From assembly GCF_000247815.1 (NCBI RefSeq), contig NC_021679.1, forward strand, positions 37,409,093 through 37,473,092: DNA of 64,000 nt, read 5' to 3'. Positions within the stretch are counted from its first letter, which is position 1, and every line of letters begins with the position of its first letter. The position numbers and the translations under genes are program-made. This DNA is from Ficedula albicollis (Eukaryota; Chordata; Aves; Passeriformes; Muscicapidae). The notes below the pieces were generated by a model that had not been told where the DNA came from, ran no database searches, and saw only the letters and a program-made list of their open reading frames with translations. Shown piece by piece: positions 13,541 through 24,165 of the stretch.

Positions 13541-14187
13541 TCACCCAGAATTGGGTTTAAAGCTGAATAAAACATCCCAAATGAAATATTGTCTCTGCCA
13601 GCAGGAGAAGTGACTCGGTCCCCACAGCAGAGCAGGACAAAACCCATTAGTCCCTGATTGCTGTGCAGGTAATAAAAGAGTTTTATAAGGAAAGGTCTGT
13701 GCAGGGCAAAGCCAAATTATTACTGAGCAGCCTCAGAGCCCTGCAAGGCTCTCTCTTAAAACAAACCATTAACATATGCACAATTAGGCTGCCTCAATTG
13801 TTATGCCACGAGCAAAAATGCAATCCCATCTTGAAATATCTAAACAGCTTTTTTAATTCCAGCGAGCCGGCGGGGGGAAAAAATGTGTTAGCATTAAAGG
13901 AATGTGGTTTTTTTAATCACATCTAAAAATAACATTTATATAACCACCTACCCTGACATTTCACATCAGCAAGTGTCCAGAACCGCCTCGCTCAGCTGTA
14001 TTAAAATATGCAAACACCACGGGGTTTTTAGCAGATTTTGGTTTCCTGAAAAAGAATTGCAGAACTCCCAACTTTGGAGGCAAGAGGGAAGTCAGAGTGG
14101 TTCCTGCTTTGGTTATAAAATAAATCATGTGCAGTGTGTTCTTCAGCAGGTCAGTGATGGCCAAGTGCCTGGATAATCCAGCTCTAA
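13541..14187. other. A/T-rich unique DNA, candidate conserved non-coding element
   Basis: 13,660-13,930 is repeat-free with motifs such as CCATTAACATATGCACAATTAGG and TTGTTATGCCACGAGC. The composition resembles vertebrate conserved non-coding DNA. No splice-bounded exon or long frame is seen. This is an impression from sequence character, not a comparison. Confidence 0.35.
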
Positions 14188-14219
14188 TCATGGAATGGTT
14201 TGGGCTGGAAGGGACCTTT
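14188..14219 (-). mobile_element. CR1 3'-terminal scrap
   Basis: ATCATGGAATGGTTTGGGCTGGAAGGGACC is the reverse complement of the CR1 3' end. It abuts a + strand CR1 segment at 14,220, giving a head-to-head arrangement. Confidence 0.75.
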
Positions 14220-14500
14220 GCTAAAAAGTGTTTCTTGTTAGCATTTAAAGATTTCCTGGAGAAGCTGTGGCTGCCCCTGGATCCCTGGAAATGTCCCAGG
14301 CTAGGCTGGATGGGGTTTGGAGCATCCTGGGACAGTGGAAGTGTCCCTTGCTAAAAAGTGTTTCTTGTTAGCATTTAAAGATTTCCTGGAGAAGCTGTGG
14401 CTGCCCCTGGATCCCTGGAAATGTCCCAGGCTAGGCTGGATGGGGTTTGGAGCATCCTGGGACAGTGGAAGTGTCCCTGTCTGTGGAAGGAAATGCAATG
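14220..14500 (+). mobile_element. CR1 LINE fragment containing a 130-bp tandem duplication
   Basis: The unit runs from GCTAAAAAGTGTTTC through GAGAAGCTGTGGCTGCCCCTGG and GGATGGGGTTTGGAGCATCC to GACAGTGGAAGTGTCCC. It starts at 14,220 and 14,350 and the copies are nearly identical. The core is + strand CR1 3' sequence. Confidence 0.9.
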
Positions 14501-14834
14501 GGATGATCTCTCTGGGTGTGCACAGGTAAAAAAAAAAACTAACAAAAAAACCCCCCCAAAAAAAAAATCCCCTGGATTTGTGGATCCATGAGTAAAACTT
14601 TGGAGCAGGTGGTGAATAAAGAGCAGATTCCACTCCAGCTCTTGTAGGACAATGCAGCTGCTTTTTGGAGTTCTTGTTCCAGCCCCAGTTCTTCTGCTCC
14701 AGCTAATGAAGTGCAGGGTTTTGTCTGGGAACATCTCTGGGATGCAGGGAAGCTGAAATGGGAATTTGGTGGTGTTTGACAGACAGTTCCCATGAAAGAA
14801 TTGGTAAAACCTTTGTAAAATGAAGGTTTGGAGT
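14501..14834. other. Unique DNA with A/C homopolymer patch
   Basis: 14,527-14,570 has A10, A7, C7 and A9 runs. The remainder is unique, with no gene recognised. Confidence 0.5.
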
Positions 14835-15048
14835 GGAAGAGGAGGTTTGATTTGAATATTAGGAAGGAATTCCTGGCTGGGATGGAATTCCCAGAGCAGC
14901 TGTGGCTGTCCCTGTGTGATCCCTGGAAATGTCCCAGGCCAGGCTGGAACAAGCTGGGATAGTGAAGATGTCCCTGCCCATGGCAGGGCTGGGTTGGGAT
15001 GAGCTTTAAGGCCCCTTCCAACCCAACCCATTCCATGATTTTGGGATT
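14835..15048 (+). mobile_element. CR1 LINE 3' fragment
   Basis: It reads TATTAGGAAGGAATTCCTGGCTGGGATGGAATTCCCAGAGCAGCTGTGGCTG, then GATCCCTGGAAATGTCCCAGGCCAGGCTGG, then GTCCCTGCCCATGGCAGGGCTGG, ending TAAGGCCCCTTCCAACCCAACCCATTCCATGATTT. It is a full 3' end in the + orientation. Confidence 0.92.
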
Positions 15049-15129
15049 TATCCAAGGATAAAGAGCAGCACAAGGCAATGCTTTGCTTGAATCCCCTCCT
15101 GGTGCAGCACTGCTGCCTCCAAGGAGCAT

Positions 15130-15335
15130 TTCCCATTCTCTGCTGACTTCCTACAAATCATTTATTGCTGAGATTGATATTGCAGTTATGTAAACATCCA
15201 TTATTTATCTGCTCTGGCCCTTTGAACCGGATGAGTGCTCCTGCATTTCCATTATTCTGTGTCTAAATTAATCATGGGGCATAAAATCAGTCACCATTTA
15301 TGCAATATGAAAAGGGGAAAAAAAAAAAAAAAGAT
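15130..15335. other. Candidate conserved non-coding block
   Basis: Repeat-free A/T-rich DNA with CATTTATTGCTGAGATTGATATTGC and TAAATTAATCATGGGGCATAAAATC. It ends in a short A-tract. It is not protein-coding. The suggestion of constraint is by composition only. Confidence 0.3.
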
Positions 15336-16325
15336 GTAAAAATAGCTCTCGTGGTGTCGGGATTTCATGCCTTGTTCCCTGGGTAGGAACCTTTCAGGCA
15401 TCCTGCTTTTTCCTGCAGGCCTGTGAAATATTGATGGCTTTTTTTTAAAAGGCAAAAAACTCTCTGAAAATTATCTGTCTCCTCCAGAGAAAGCTGTTCC
15501 CTGGTGCAGTCACTGACTCCCTCACCGCGGGGAGAATCCCATCCATGGGCAGCTTCCCATCCTCTGGCAAATCCATGTCCTGCATCCCACGGCAGGCTGG
15601 GGCTGGGATCTCCTCCTGGGCACAGCCAGGAGCCTCTGACACCTCTCTGGGAATGTTTGCACAGCCCTGAGAGCAGAATCCCCCAGGGAGGTGTCAGGAA
15701 AATGAACCCACAAACACCAGAGGTTCACATCCAAAAGGAGGCAGAGGAGTCCTTTTGCTTTATTCCAGTAAAGGGAGAGCCCATGGGACATTCCCCTGGG
15801 GTCTCTCAGATTTTTGGAGGGTCCAGCCTCCTTTTTATCCCAATTTCCCTCTCTCTTTCCCCATTGCTGAGGTACCTGAGAGGCACAGACTGCCCAAACC
15901 TGATCCCTGAGATTCCCCTCTCGTGTACAACCCTCCTTTTGATTTTTAATTCTTATGGAATTCATGGTTTTTCCCCATTACTTCTTTCACCTCTCAACAT
16001 CCAATTTCATTTCTCAGCAAACCTTCAGTTTGTAAAGGCAGATATCTTTTTTTTTTTTTTCCATTTATCAATCAGTGGAATCCATCCCATTGTTTCTTTT
16101 ATCTCTCAGTGCTGGTTTTATCTACCCCCAGCTCGTTAGTAAAGACAAATCCAACATTCCTCTCAGAAGTGTGACACGGGGAGCTCCAGGGTGATCTGAC
16201 AGCTCTGCCAGGAGAGGAGGGAGGTGGCTCATCCCTGCTGGATTTTAGCAGGAATTATCACTTCTCCAAATCCCAAATGGGCCCTGCCACCCCCCATGGA
16301 AGGAATGGGATTCAGCTCCAGGCAT
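15336..16325. other. Unique intergenic DNA
   Basis: No gene recognised. 15,740-16,130 is pyrimidine-rich with a T13 run near 16,048. It could be an old LTR in reverse orientation (TTTATTCCAGTAAAGGGAG near 15,760), but I cannot confirm this. Confidence 0.4.
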
Positions 16326-16329
16326 TTCA

Positions 16330-17640
16330 TGGAATCCCAGAATGGTTTGGGTTGGAAGAGACCTTAAAGTTCATCTCATTCCAGCTCTTCTGCCACAGGC
16401 AGGGACACTTCCCACTAATCCCAGATTGTTCCAACCTGGCCTTGGACACTGCCAGGGATCCAGGGGCAGCCGCAGCTTCTCTGGGAATTCCAGCCCAGCC
16501 AGGAATTCCCAATTCCCAGTATCCCAATACCCCATTATCCCATTATCCCAATATCCCATTACCCCAATTCCCATTATCCCATTATCCCATTATCCCAATT
16601 CCCATTATCCCAATATCCCAATATCCCAATATCCCAATTCCCAATACCCCAATATCCAAATATCCCAATACCCCAATATCCAAATATCCCATTATCCCAT
16701 TATCCCAATTCCCAATATCCCTATATCCCTATATCCCTATATCCCATTATCCCAATTCCCAATATCCCTATATCCCTATATCCCTATATCCCATTATCCC
16801 AATTCCCAATATCCCTATATCCCTATATCCCTATATCCCATTATCCCAATTCCCAATATCCCTATATCCCTATATCCCTATATCCCATTATCCCAATTCC
16901 CAATATCCCTATATCCCTATATCCCTATATCCCATTATCCCAATTCCCAATATCCCTATATCCCTATATCCCTATATCCCATTATCCCAATTCCCAATAT
17001 CCCTATATCCCTATATCCCTATATCCCATTATCCCAATTCCCAATATCCCTATATCCCTATATCCCTATATCCCATTATCCCAATTCCCAATATCCCTAT
17101 ATCCCTATATCCCTATATCCCATTATCCCAATTCCCAATATCCCTATATCCCTATATCCCTATATCCCATTATCCCAATTCCCAATATCCCTATATCCCT
17201 ATATCCCTATATCCCATTATCCCAATTCCCAATATCCCTATATCCCTATATCCCTATATCCCATTATCCCAATTCCCAATATCCCTATATCCCTATATCC
17301 CTATATCCCATTATCCCAATTCCCAATATCCCTATATCCCAATATCCCATTATCCCAATTCCCAATATCCCAATTCCCAATATCCCAATATCCCAATATC
17401 CCATTATCCCAATATCCCAATATCCCAATATCCCAATATCCCAATATCCTGCCCATCCCTGCCCTCTGGCAGTGTCCCATTCCCTGTGTCCTCTCCCTCC
17501 ATCCCTTGTCCCCAGCCCCTCTCCAGCTCTCCTGGAGCCCCTTCAGGCCCTGGAATGTTCTGGAAACTTTCCCTGGATCCTTCCCCAGGGGAAATTTTCC
17601 CTGGATCCTTCCCCAGGCACCATCCACAATTCCATGTGCT
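16330..17640 (-). mobile_element. CR1 LINE 3' fragment with a 950-bp internal minisatellite
   Basis: The left part (16,330-16,502) is a complete reverse-oriented CR1 3' end: GGAATCCCAGAATGGTTTGGGTTGGAAGAGACC .. TTCTCTGGGAATTCC..CCAGGAATTCCC. The right part (17,450-17,640) continues CR1 at CCATCCCTGCCCTCTGGCAGTG..CTCCCTCCATCCCTTGTCCCCAGCCCC..TCTCCTGGAGCCCC. The minisatellite fills the exact gap between them, so it grew inside the element and is not a separate insertion. Confidence 0.9.
16503..17449. repeat. AATATCCC minisatellite with 13-copy 47-bp higher-order unit
   Basis: The 7-8 bp base units are CCCAATAT, CCCATTAT, CCCAATTC and CCCTATAT. From 16,696 to 17,306 they are organised into 13 copies of a 47-bp unit (CCCATTAT, CCCAATTC, CCAATAT, then CCCTATAT three times). 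Starts fall every 47 bp: 16,696, 16,743, 16,790, 16,837 and so on to 17,307. The copies look identical by eye, so homogenisation is recent. 47 is not a multiple of three, so a frame reads a 47-residue periodic peptide. That peptide is not a real protein. Confidence 0.96.
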
Positions 17641-17925
17641 GCTCTGCTCCAGCATCAGGATTTGGGGGACACCACGAGAAGAAGGCAGGGAGGGGTAAGA
17701 AAAGGAAAACTCTGGAACAATTCTTTGCTGCGCTGGTTTTTCAGCACTTTGGGAATCCATCCCTTCAGTTAACGACGTGTGAATTAAGAAAGTAAGAATT
17801 AAACAGCAGAATTAAGAAAGAGACCAGTGAGAAGCCCAAATTAACAGTATCATAGAAAAAAATTGGGCACAAAAGGCTTATTTTAGGGATCAAAACTTCT
17901 GCTAAGCAACCACATCCACAGTGAG
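17641..17925. other. Unique intergenic DNA
   Basis: No gene recognised. GAATTAAGAAAG recurs at about 17,780 and 17,810. Confidence 0.5.
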
Positions 17926-18003
17926 ATTTTTTTTTTTTTTTTTTAAATTGCTGGGGGGGGGGGGGGGGGGGGGGGTTTTTTTTTTTTTTTTAAATTGCTG
18001 GTG
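17926..18003. repeat. T-tract / 33 G / T-tract composite with duplicated flank
   Basis: T18-AAATTGCT, then 33 G (17,953-17,985), then T14-AAATTGCTGG. The sequence TTTAAATTGCTG occurs on both sides of the G run. One copy is probably the true sequence, with a misread G-filled copy joined to it. Confidence 0.9.
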
Positions 18004-20590
18004 TTCCTCAATCTTCAGCAGCTGCTTCACAGCCTGATTTGAGCCACCAGAAATCAAAGCCACCTCCTCACACCCTCGTAAGTGAAGGAGCAGCCACTCC
18101 TGTGGGAATATCCTGGCAATATCCTGCAATATCCCAGCTCCATCCACTCCAGCTAATAATAACTGGCCTTGTTTCCCCTCCGGCGAGCGCGGCTGGAAGG
18201 AGGAACCTCTCCAAGCTTTAAATAACCTGCTGGATTCCCCCCTCTGGACCCGTGCTCCAGCTGGGAGCAGCTTTCCTGTTTGTTTGTTTGCTCCTTTTGC
18301 CTTGCCAGGGTTGCAGAGAGGAAGGAATCTGGAGAGCAATTACTCAGCACTGCAGGCTCTGCCGGGGAATTAAAGGTCGGGGCGCTTGTGCTGGGGGTTT
18401 TGATTCTGGGCTCGCACACGGGTCACAGCTGATGATAAGCACATGTTCAAATCCACGTTTCCAGGGCAGTTCACAGTCCTGAAATTGGCTGTGGAAATCC
18501 CAGGAGGGTTTTTAACCCTCTGTTTTCTCCTGAAAGCCTTTGGAGCCGAGTTTACGCAAGATAGAGGGAGGGTGGTGGGATCTCTTCATCAGGGGTGGTG
18601 ATTTGGGGTTTTTAACAAAAACTGCCTCTCTGCTGGAGGTGCTGGCTCCTTCAGGGCTCTGGGGGGTTCAGTGTTTCCTGAAAAGCAGCTCTGAGCTTGG
18701 CTTGGCACGGGCTGGAATTGCAGAGGCTGGAAGGATGGTTTGGAGGAAAACTCCAGCCACCAGTTATGCCAGGGGCATTCCCTGCCTGGAGCAGCATCCT
18801 CACCCCACCACCCCGAGCTTTTCCCTTCCACCACACCCTGGGGATGGAATTCCTGCTTCTGTGGAGCTGGAAATGGGCTCCTGCCTCTCCTGACCCTGGA
18901 ATCCTGCACTTCCAGCGCTGATGGATGGCCCAGCCTGATGGAGCCCCTGCCTGAGCTCAGCCAGATGTGAGATTAATTTATTACACCTGTCCAAACAGAG
19001 AATATTCCCATTTTCCTGCATTCCAGCTTGATGGAGAGTGCCACGCTCAGCTGACCTTGGCCCAGCCTGGTGGGTCTGTCCCCCATGGGGGTGAGGGGAC
19101 ACCAGGCATCACTCAGAACCCCAAAATGAAACAAGGCAGAGAATCCTTGGAGCAGGAGATGGGATGTGCAGGGGAAAAACAAACAAACAAACAAAAAACA
19201 AACAAAAAAAACACCAAACCCAAGCTCTGCTTCAGCTGCATGAGGAGGAGCAGCAGCAGAACACTTTGTATTTTAATTAATAAGGTAGTAATTTGGCGTG
19301 GAGCATCTTAATGCAGTTTATTCCACCCTGCAGCAGGGAAAGCTTCCAGCAGCACAGCCCAGGGCATCTGCAGCCACCAGCAAATGACTTCAAATTCCCA
19401 AAGTTCAGTGGGATTTTTGACTGATTATAGCTTGAGCAGCAGCTCAGGAATTTCTGTCTCTGCCACAGTCCAGCCAGGCTTTGAGCAGGAGCTTGGGAGC
19501 AATTGGGAGGCTTTTCTTGGAGAGAATTCAAGTTTATTCCATTAGAAAGGGGTTTGGGCTTCCCTTTTTATGGTGGTGGGAAAGAAAAACCACTGGGTTG
19601 TGCCTGAGCTGGGACAGATCAGGCCTCACTTGGTTTTGAACTTCTCTCCTAAAGGGAAATTTGCTAAAGGACTTTAGACTTGAGAAAGGACTTTAGACTT
19701 GAGAAAGGAACTTCAGAAATTGTTGTTCCTCATAATGAGGGCCAAAGGATCTCAGGGAAGTGAAATAGGATCATAATTAGGTGGGCACCTTCCTCTTGCT
19801 GGGTCAAGAACTTGGGTAATTCAGCTGGAATTTCAAAGGGAAGAGCAATTGGAGGAAGATGAACTCCTGACCCTGTAATTAGAAATCAGAGCTTGGCAGA
19901 AGGTGGGTGGCATCCTGCCCAAGATGACACTGCAAAAGTAAGAACTAAAAGGGCTGAAAGCCACAGAAATAAGAATTAAAAGGGATGAAAGCCACTGAAT
20001 GTGGCCTGAAATAGCTCAGCCTTGAGGAGTTACAAAAAAAAAAAAAAATTTAATTAGGGGAGACTGGGAGAATCATAAGGAAAAGTGAAAACCACCTTTC
20101 AATAGAAGGGAAATAAAATCTTGGTGATGGCTGAGAGGGTTTTTCCTGGGATACTGCAGGCAATGCCACATCCACACGTTTTTTGGGCATTTTCAGAGGT
20201 GGAGAATCCCTGTGCCAAAGCCCAGCCATCCTTTCAGCAAATAGATTTTTCCTGACATTGAGGAAAATGTGAGAATAAGAGGAAAATGACAACAGACACA
20301 ATGTCCTAACGTTGTCTGCTTCTGGTTTGGGTGCTTTGCTGGATGGTGGGGACAGGGCTGGTTCTTTTTGGGTGGATTTTGGGGGTGTCCTCATCCCTGG
20401 GGACATCCCACCCTGTCCCACCAGCTGCTTTTCCAGCAGGAAAGCCAAAAGTAGAAGGAAAAAAAAAAAAAGCCCTCTCAGCCCCAAAGTGAAGGCTCTG
20501 CTTTGTCACCAGCTCTCCTTGCACAAAGCTCACTTTATTTTCTCCTCAGCATTCAGGTCTCTGTCTAAAGAAAACACAGAAAACATTCAG
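18004..20590. other. Long unique, repeat-poor intergenic DNA
   Basis: No exon, RNA gene or family repeat recognised in about 2.6 kb. Minor features are a 20-bp tandem pair (GACTTTAGACTTGAGAAAG, 19,669 and 19,689) and a diverged direct pair around AAGGG(C/A)TGAAAGCCAC at 19,948 and 19,980. There is also an A-tract at 20,034. Confidence 0.5.
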
Positions 20591-20593
20591 AGA

Positions 20594-20612
20594 CTTTTTT
20601 TTTCTTTTTTTT

Positions 20613-20657
<45 letters not shown>

Positions 20658-20662
20658 TTTCC
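20594..20662. repeat. T-tract / 33 G composite
   Basis: T-tracts of 9 and 17 separated by one C, then TC-less C and 33 G (20,623-20,655), then TTTTTCCCC. The G run has the same length as the one at 17,953 and again begins at the end of a T-tract. Confidence 0.9.
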
Positions 20663-21010
20663 CCTCCTCAGCTTTGTTTATCAGCAAGATTAAGATTCCT
20701 GGCTGTGGAAGAAAGGAATATCTCCATTTATTTGTTTCAGGGCATGTGGAGTGCATTTGTTTCCTAGGATGCAAATTCATTGTTCCTGCTCTGAATGAGA
20801 GGCGGGTTGGGATCTCTTGGCATCGATTTTGCTCAAATCCACGCAGGGATTTGACTCCTCCCAATATTCTACCACAGGAAAAGCTTCCCCTGATTAATTC
20901 TCCAACTTTCTTTCAGCTGATTCCCCCTTTTCCTGAAGCCTCAGGGTGGGATTTTGGGATGTGGGTCACGCCACCAGCCCTGGGGTGCTGCAGCAGCTGC
21001 CTGCACCACC
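20663..21010. other. Unique intergenic DNA
   Basis: No gene or recognised repeat. Confidence 0.5.
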
Positions 21011-21405
21011 AAAAAGGCAAAATTGAGCATTCAAATGAATTGGCTGCGCTTCCATTTTTTTATTTACTTCTCTCCCTTTATTTTATTTTTTCTTTTTTTT
21101 TAAATCGGGATTTGCGCCCACACACGCATCCCCAAGTGCAGCTGCAGCTCCACTTTGGAAAAGCTGCTGTGTGCAGTGTGGAATTCCATCTTTTTTTTTT
21201 TTTTTTCCCAAAAAGGCAAAATTGAGCATTCAAATGAATTGGCTGCGCTTCCATTTTTTTATTTACTTCTCTCCCTTTATTTTATTTTTTCTTTTTTTAA
21301 ATCGGGATTTGCGCCCACACACGCATCCCCAAGTGCAGCTGCAGCTCCACTTTGGAAAAGCTGCTGTGTGCAGTGTGGAATTCCATCTTTTTTTTTTTTT
21401 TTTCC
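21011..21405. repeat. Two-copy tandem duplication, 199-bp unit
   Basis: AAAAAGGCAAAATTGAGC starts at 21,011 and 21,210. The copies match to the end of the following T-tract (GAATTCCATC-T16), differing mainly in T-run lengths. The junction lies in a T-tract, which fits either slippage or an assembly duplication. Confidence 0.95.
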
Positions 21406-21700
21406 CAGCATAACACCTTGCCCTCAAAGTGATTTTATTAAGGAATTTTTTAATTTTTTTTTTTTTACACTTAAAAATTAGTTGTGCCAGCTGGAGGTTG
21501 GGAGTTGGGATTGACACTCCTGCAGCCCCTTGGGATGGTTCTCCAGGGAAGATTTCACAGGTTCCAACTCCTTGTAACCAAATCCTGCTGCCCCAGACAC
21601 CATCACCTTCCTCAGCACCAGCACTGGGATGCTTCCAGTGCTGAGTAAAGGAATTTTATCATCAATATCCATGGGAGGATCCATGTCCAGAGAGGAACAA
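21406..21700. other. Unique intergenic DNA
   Basis: T-tract near 21,457, otherwise unique. No gene seen. Confidence 0.5.
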
Positions 21701-21711
21701 CAGAGCTGGGA

Positions 21712-22341
21712 AAGGGCTGGAGAATTCCTGATGGAAATGGGAAGGGGCTGGAGAATTCCTGAGGGAAATGGGAAAGGGGCTGGAGAATTGCTGAGGGAAA
21801 TGGGGAAGGGCTGGAGAATTCCTGAGGGAAATGGGAAAGGGGCTGGAGAATTGCTGAGGGAAATGGGGAAGGGCTGGAGAATTCCTGAGGGAAATGGGAA
21901 AGGGGCTGGAGAATTGCTGAGGGAAATGGGGAAGGGCTGGAGAATTCCTGAGGGAAATGGGAAAGGGGCTGGAGAATTGCTGAGGGAAATGGGGAAGGGC
22001 TGGAGAATTCCTGAGGGAAATGGGAAAGGGGCTGGAGAATTGCTGAGGGAAATGGGGAAGGGCTGGAGAATTCCTGAGGGAAATGGGAAAGGGGCTGGAG
22101 AATTGCTGAGGGAAATGGGGAAGGGCTGGAGAATTCCTGAGGGAAATGGGAAAGGGGCTGGAGAATTGCTGAGGGAAATGGGGAAGGGCTGGAGAATTCC
22201 TGAGGGAAATGGGAAAGGGGCTGGAGAATTGCTGAGGGAAATGGGGAAGGGCTGGAGAATTCCTGAGGGAAATGGGAAAGGGGCTGGAGAATTAGAATTC
22301 CTGAGGGAAATGGGAAGGGGCTGGAGAATTCCTGAGGAAAT
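21712..22341 (-). repeat. Fat minisatellite with 63-bp higher-order unit, 8 copies (copy 2)
   Basis: The unit is a dimer of GAATTCCTGAGGGAAATGG.. and GAATTGCTGAGGGAAATGG... GAATTCCTG starts at 21,753, 21,816, 21,879 and so on at 63-bp spacing to 22,257. The eight dimers look identical by eye. The two monomers differ by GAAAGGGG versus GGAAGGG and by CC versus GC. It is the opposite-strand relative of 8,605-8,895 and 54,505-54,665. The 327-residue open frame it creates is a repeat artefact. Confidence 0.96.
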
Positions 22342-22490
22342 GGGAAGGGGCTCAGGCTGGAGCAAAGGAGGATCCCGAGGGATCTTTTCCCTCTCTGGAA
22401 TTCCCTGCCAGGAGGGCACAGCCGGGGGGATTTGGGATCTGCTCCCAGGAACAGGGACAGGAGGAGAGGGAACAGCCCCAGGCCGGCCCA
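22342..22490 (-). repeat. Right flank of fat-minisatellite repeat (copy 2)
   Basis: Reverse complement of 7,745-7,886: GGGCTCAGGCTGGAGCAAAGG..GATCCCGAGGGATC..AATTCCCTGCC..GATCTGCTCCCAGGAACAGGG. The near-identity suggests a young dispersed repeat or a duplicated segment. Confidence 0.85.
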
Positions 22491-22855
22491 GGGGAGTTTT
22501 GCTTTGGATATTTGGGAACATTCCTTCATGGAAAGGCTTCTCCAACCGTGGCACAGCTGCCCAGGTCAGTGGTGGAGTCCCAAATATATTGAGCAAGAAA
22601 TTTCAGTTTTAGAGTCAAAATATTTGGATTTTCCACAGTTCCCTTGACCTGGGCTGAGCATTTGGGGCTCTTTGTCCCCCTGCATTTCTGCTCTGTGGGA
22701 TTTAGAGGATTTTGCTGCCATCCAAACCACCTCATGTGGGCAATCCTCCTCCTAAAAATCAGCAAATCTGGGATCACATCCTCACATCCCACTTAGGCCA
22801 GGCTTTCCCAGCAGGACAGGATCTTTTCACCAGCTTAGAGAAAGGCTCCTCCCTT
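22491..22855. other. Unique intergenic DNA
   Basis: No gene or recognised repeat. Confidence 0.5.
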
Positions 22856-22857
22856 AC

Positions 22858-22908
22858 AGAATCACAGAATCCTTTAGGATGGAAAAGACCTTCGAGATTT
22901 GGGGCTGG
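22858..22908 (-). mobile_element. CR1 3'-terminal scrap with A-rich patch beyond
   Basis: AGAATCACAGAATCCTTTAGGATGGAAAAGACCTTCGAGAT is the start of a reverse-oriented CR1 3' end. It is followed at 22,910-23,035 by a degenerate A-rich tract (AAACAAAG, AAAAGAAA). Confidence 0.75.
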
Positions 22909-23040
22909 GAAAGAAAAAAACAAAGCAAAACCAAACCAAACAAACAAAAAATGAAAAGAAAAAAAAAATTAAAAGAAAAGAAAAAAACCCCAACAAATAA
23001 CCAACTAAAAAAAAAAAACAGGAAAAAATATAATTGCTTG

Positions 23041-23925
23041 GAAAAACTACAGGAAAATAAAATCAGCAAGATAAATGGTTTGGTTTCCTCCCTAGGCAAT
23101 ATTCAGCAGGAATTTCTGGCCACACTTTGCCTCACCTAAATATCTGGTTCCCCTCCTTTGAGGGACAAAACTCCAGAGCTTTATGGTCAAGTTTCCTGGA
23201 AAAATCAACCCTCTTATCCCCCCAAAAATTCCAGTTTATATTAAAGAAATAAATTGATATAGCAGCATTGAAGCCCATTTCCATTTGGTTTGTGAATTTA
23301 GCTCTGCATAGACGTTTATATTGTTCAATAGGGCGCAAAGCCTTAATTAAATAAACTTTAGCTCTTGCTGCAGGATTCTATCAGGGAAACCCAAACAATC
23401 CCTTCTGACATCATTTAACTTTTCCTTCTTTCTTTCCCTTTTCCTTGTCAAAATATTCATCCCAACTGGCACGTTCTCCACAAGTATTTAGATTTTTGGA
23501 GGCGTTTTTACAACCTATTTGCATTTTTGTGGAAAACCTCTCCCGTCTGTTTATTTCCCTCCAGCAACTGCCTGGGATGGCTGGAATTGGAGAAATCAGG
23601 GAAGAGCCTGGAGTGGCTTTCCCTGGGCTCAGTCCTGGTGCTTTCCCCCTCAAGGATATTTTCTTCTCTGCTTGGAGAATCCTGCCCTGGAAAGCAAATT
23701 ATCCAATTACTCCACAGGTTTCAGCAGGTTAAATTTGGAAAGTCCCTTGCAAAACTCCAAACGAAACCCTGGCTGACAAAAGGCACTGTCAGAATCTGAG
23801 CTGCGGGCGCAGCCCGAGGTGAGCAGCACGTTTCGCAGGAATATTGTGAATATTTTCATATCTGTGACAAGCAGAGAGGCTGCTTTCCCTTTTAAATGGA
23901 ACAATAAATGGAATAAGAAAAGCAG
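23041..23925. other. Unique A/T-rich intergenic DNA
   Basis: No gene recognised. 23,160-23,420 is A/T-rich and repeat-free (TTTATATTAAAGAAATAAATTGATATAGC). It may be constrained non-coding DNA. Confidence 0.4.
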
Positions 23926-23929
23926 GGCT

Positions 23930-24165
23930 GCAGGAGGACGGGTTTAGGTGGGATATTGGGAAGGGATTCCTGGCTGGGAGGGTGAGGAGGGGCTGGGATG
24001 GAATTCCCAGAGAAGCTGTGGCTGCCCCTGGATCCCTGGAAATATCCAAAGCCAGGCTGGAGACCCTGGGAGGGTAGAAAATGTCCCTGCCCATGGTATG
24101 GCATGAACTGGATGAGCTTTAGGATCCCTTCCCACCCAAACCAGTTTGGGATCCTCTGGTCCAGC
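23930..24165 (+). mobile_element. CR1 LINE 3' fragment
   Basis: It reads TTTAGGTGGGATATTGGGAAGGGATTCCTGGCTGGGAGGGTGAGGAGG, AATTCCCAGAGAAGCTGTGGCTGCCCCTGG and GTCCCTGCCCATGG, ending GATCCCTTCCCACCCAAACCAGTTTGGG. + orientation, 3' complete. Its GGGATATTGGGAAGG is the unexpanded form of the site that is a minisatellite in other copies. Confidence 0.9.

Noticed and set aside
16503..17449. CRISPR-like regular repeat
   Set aside because: Units are contiguous without unique spacers, inside an avian CR1 LINE. There are no cas genes and the DNA is vertebrate.
16277..17772. 470-residue Ile/Pro/Tyr-rich periodic frames in two reading frames
   Set aside because: Products of the 47-bp CR1-internal minisatellite. 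Both frames read through because the unit lacks stops; not a structural protein gene.
21478..22612. Repetitive 300-370 residue frames on both strands (EGNGKGAGELLREMGKGW-like)
   Set aside because: The unit is 63 bp, a multiple of three, so any stop-free frame stays open through all copies. No start context or homology to a known protein.
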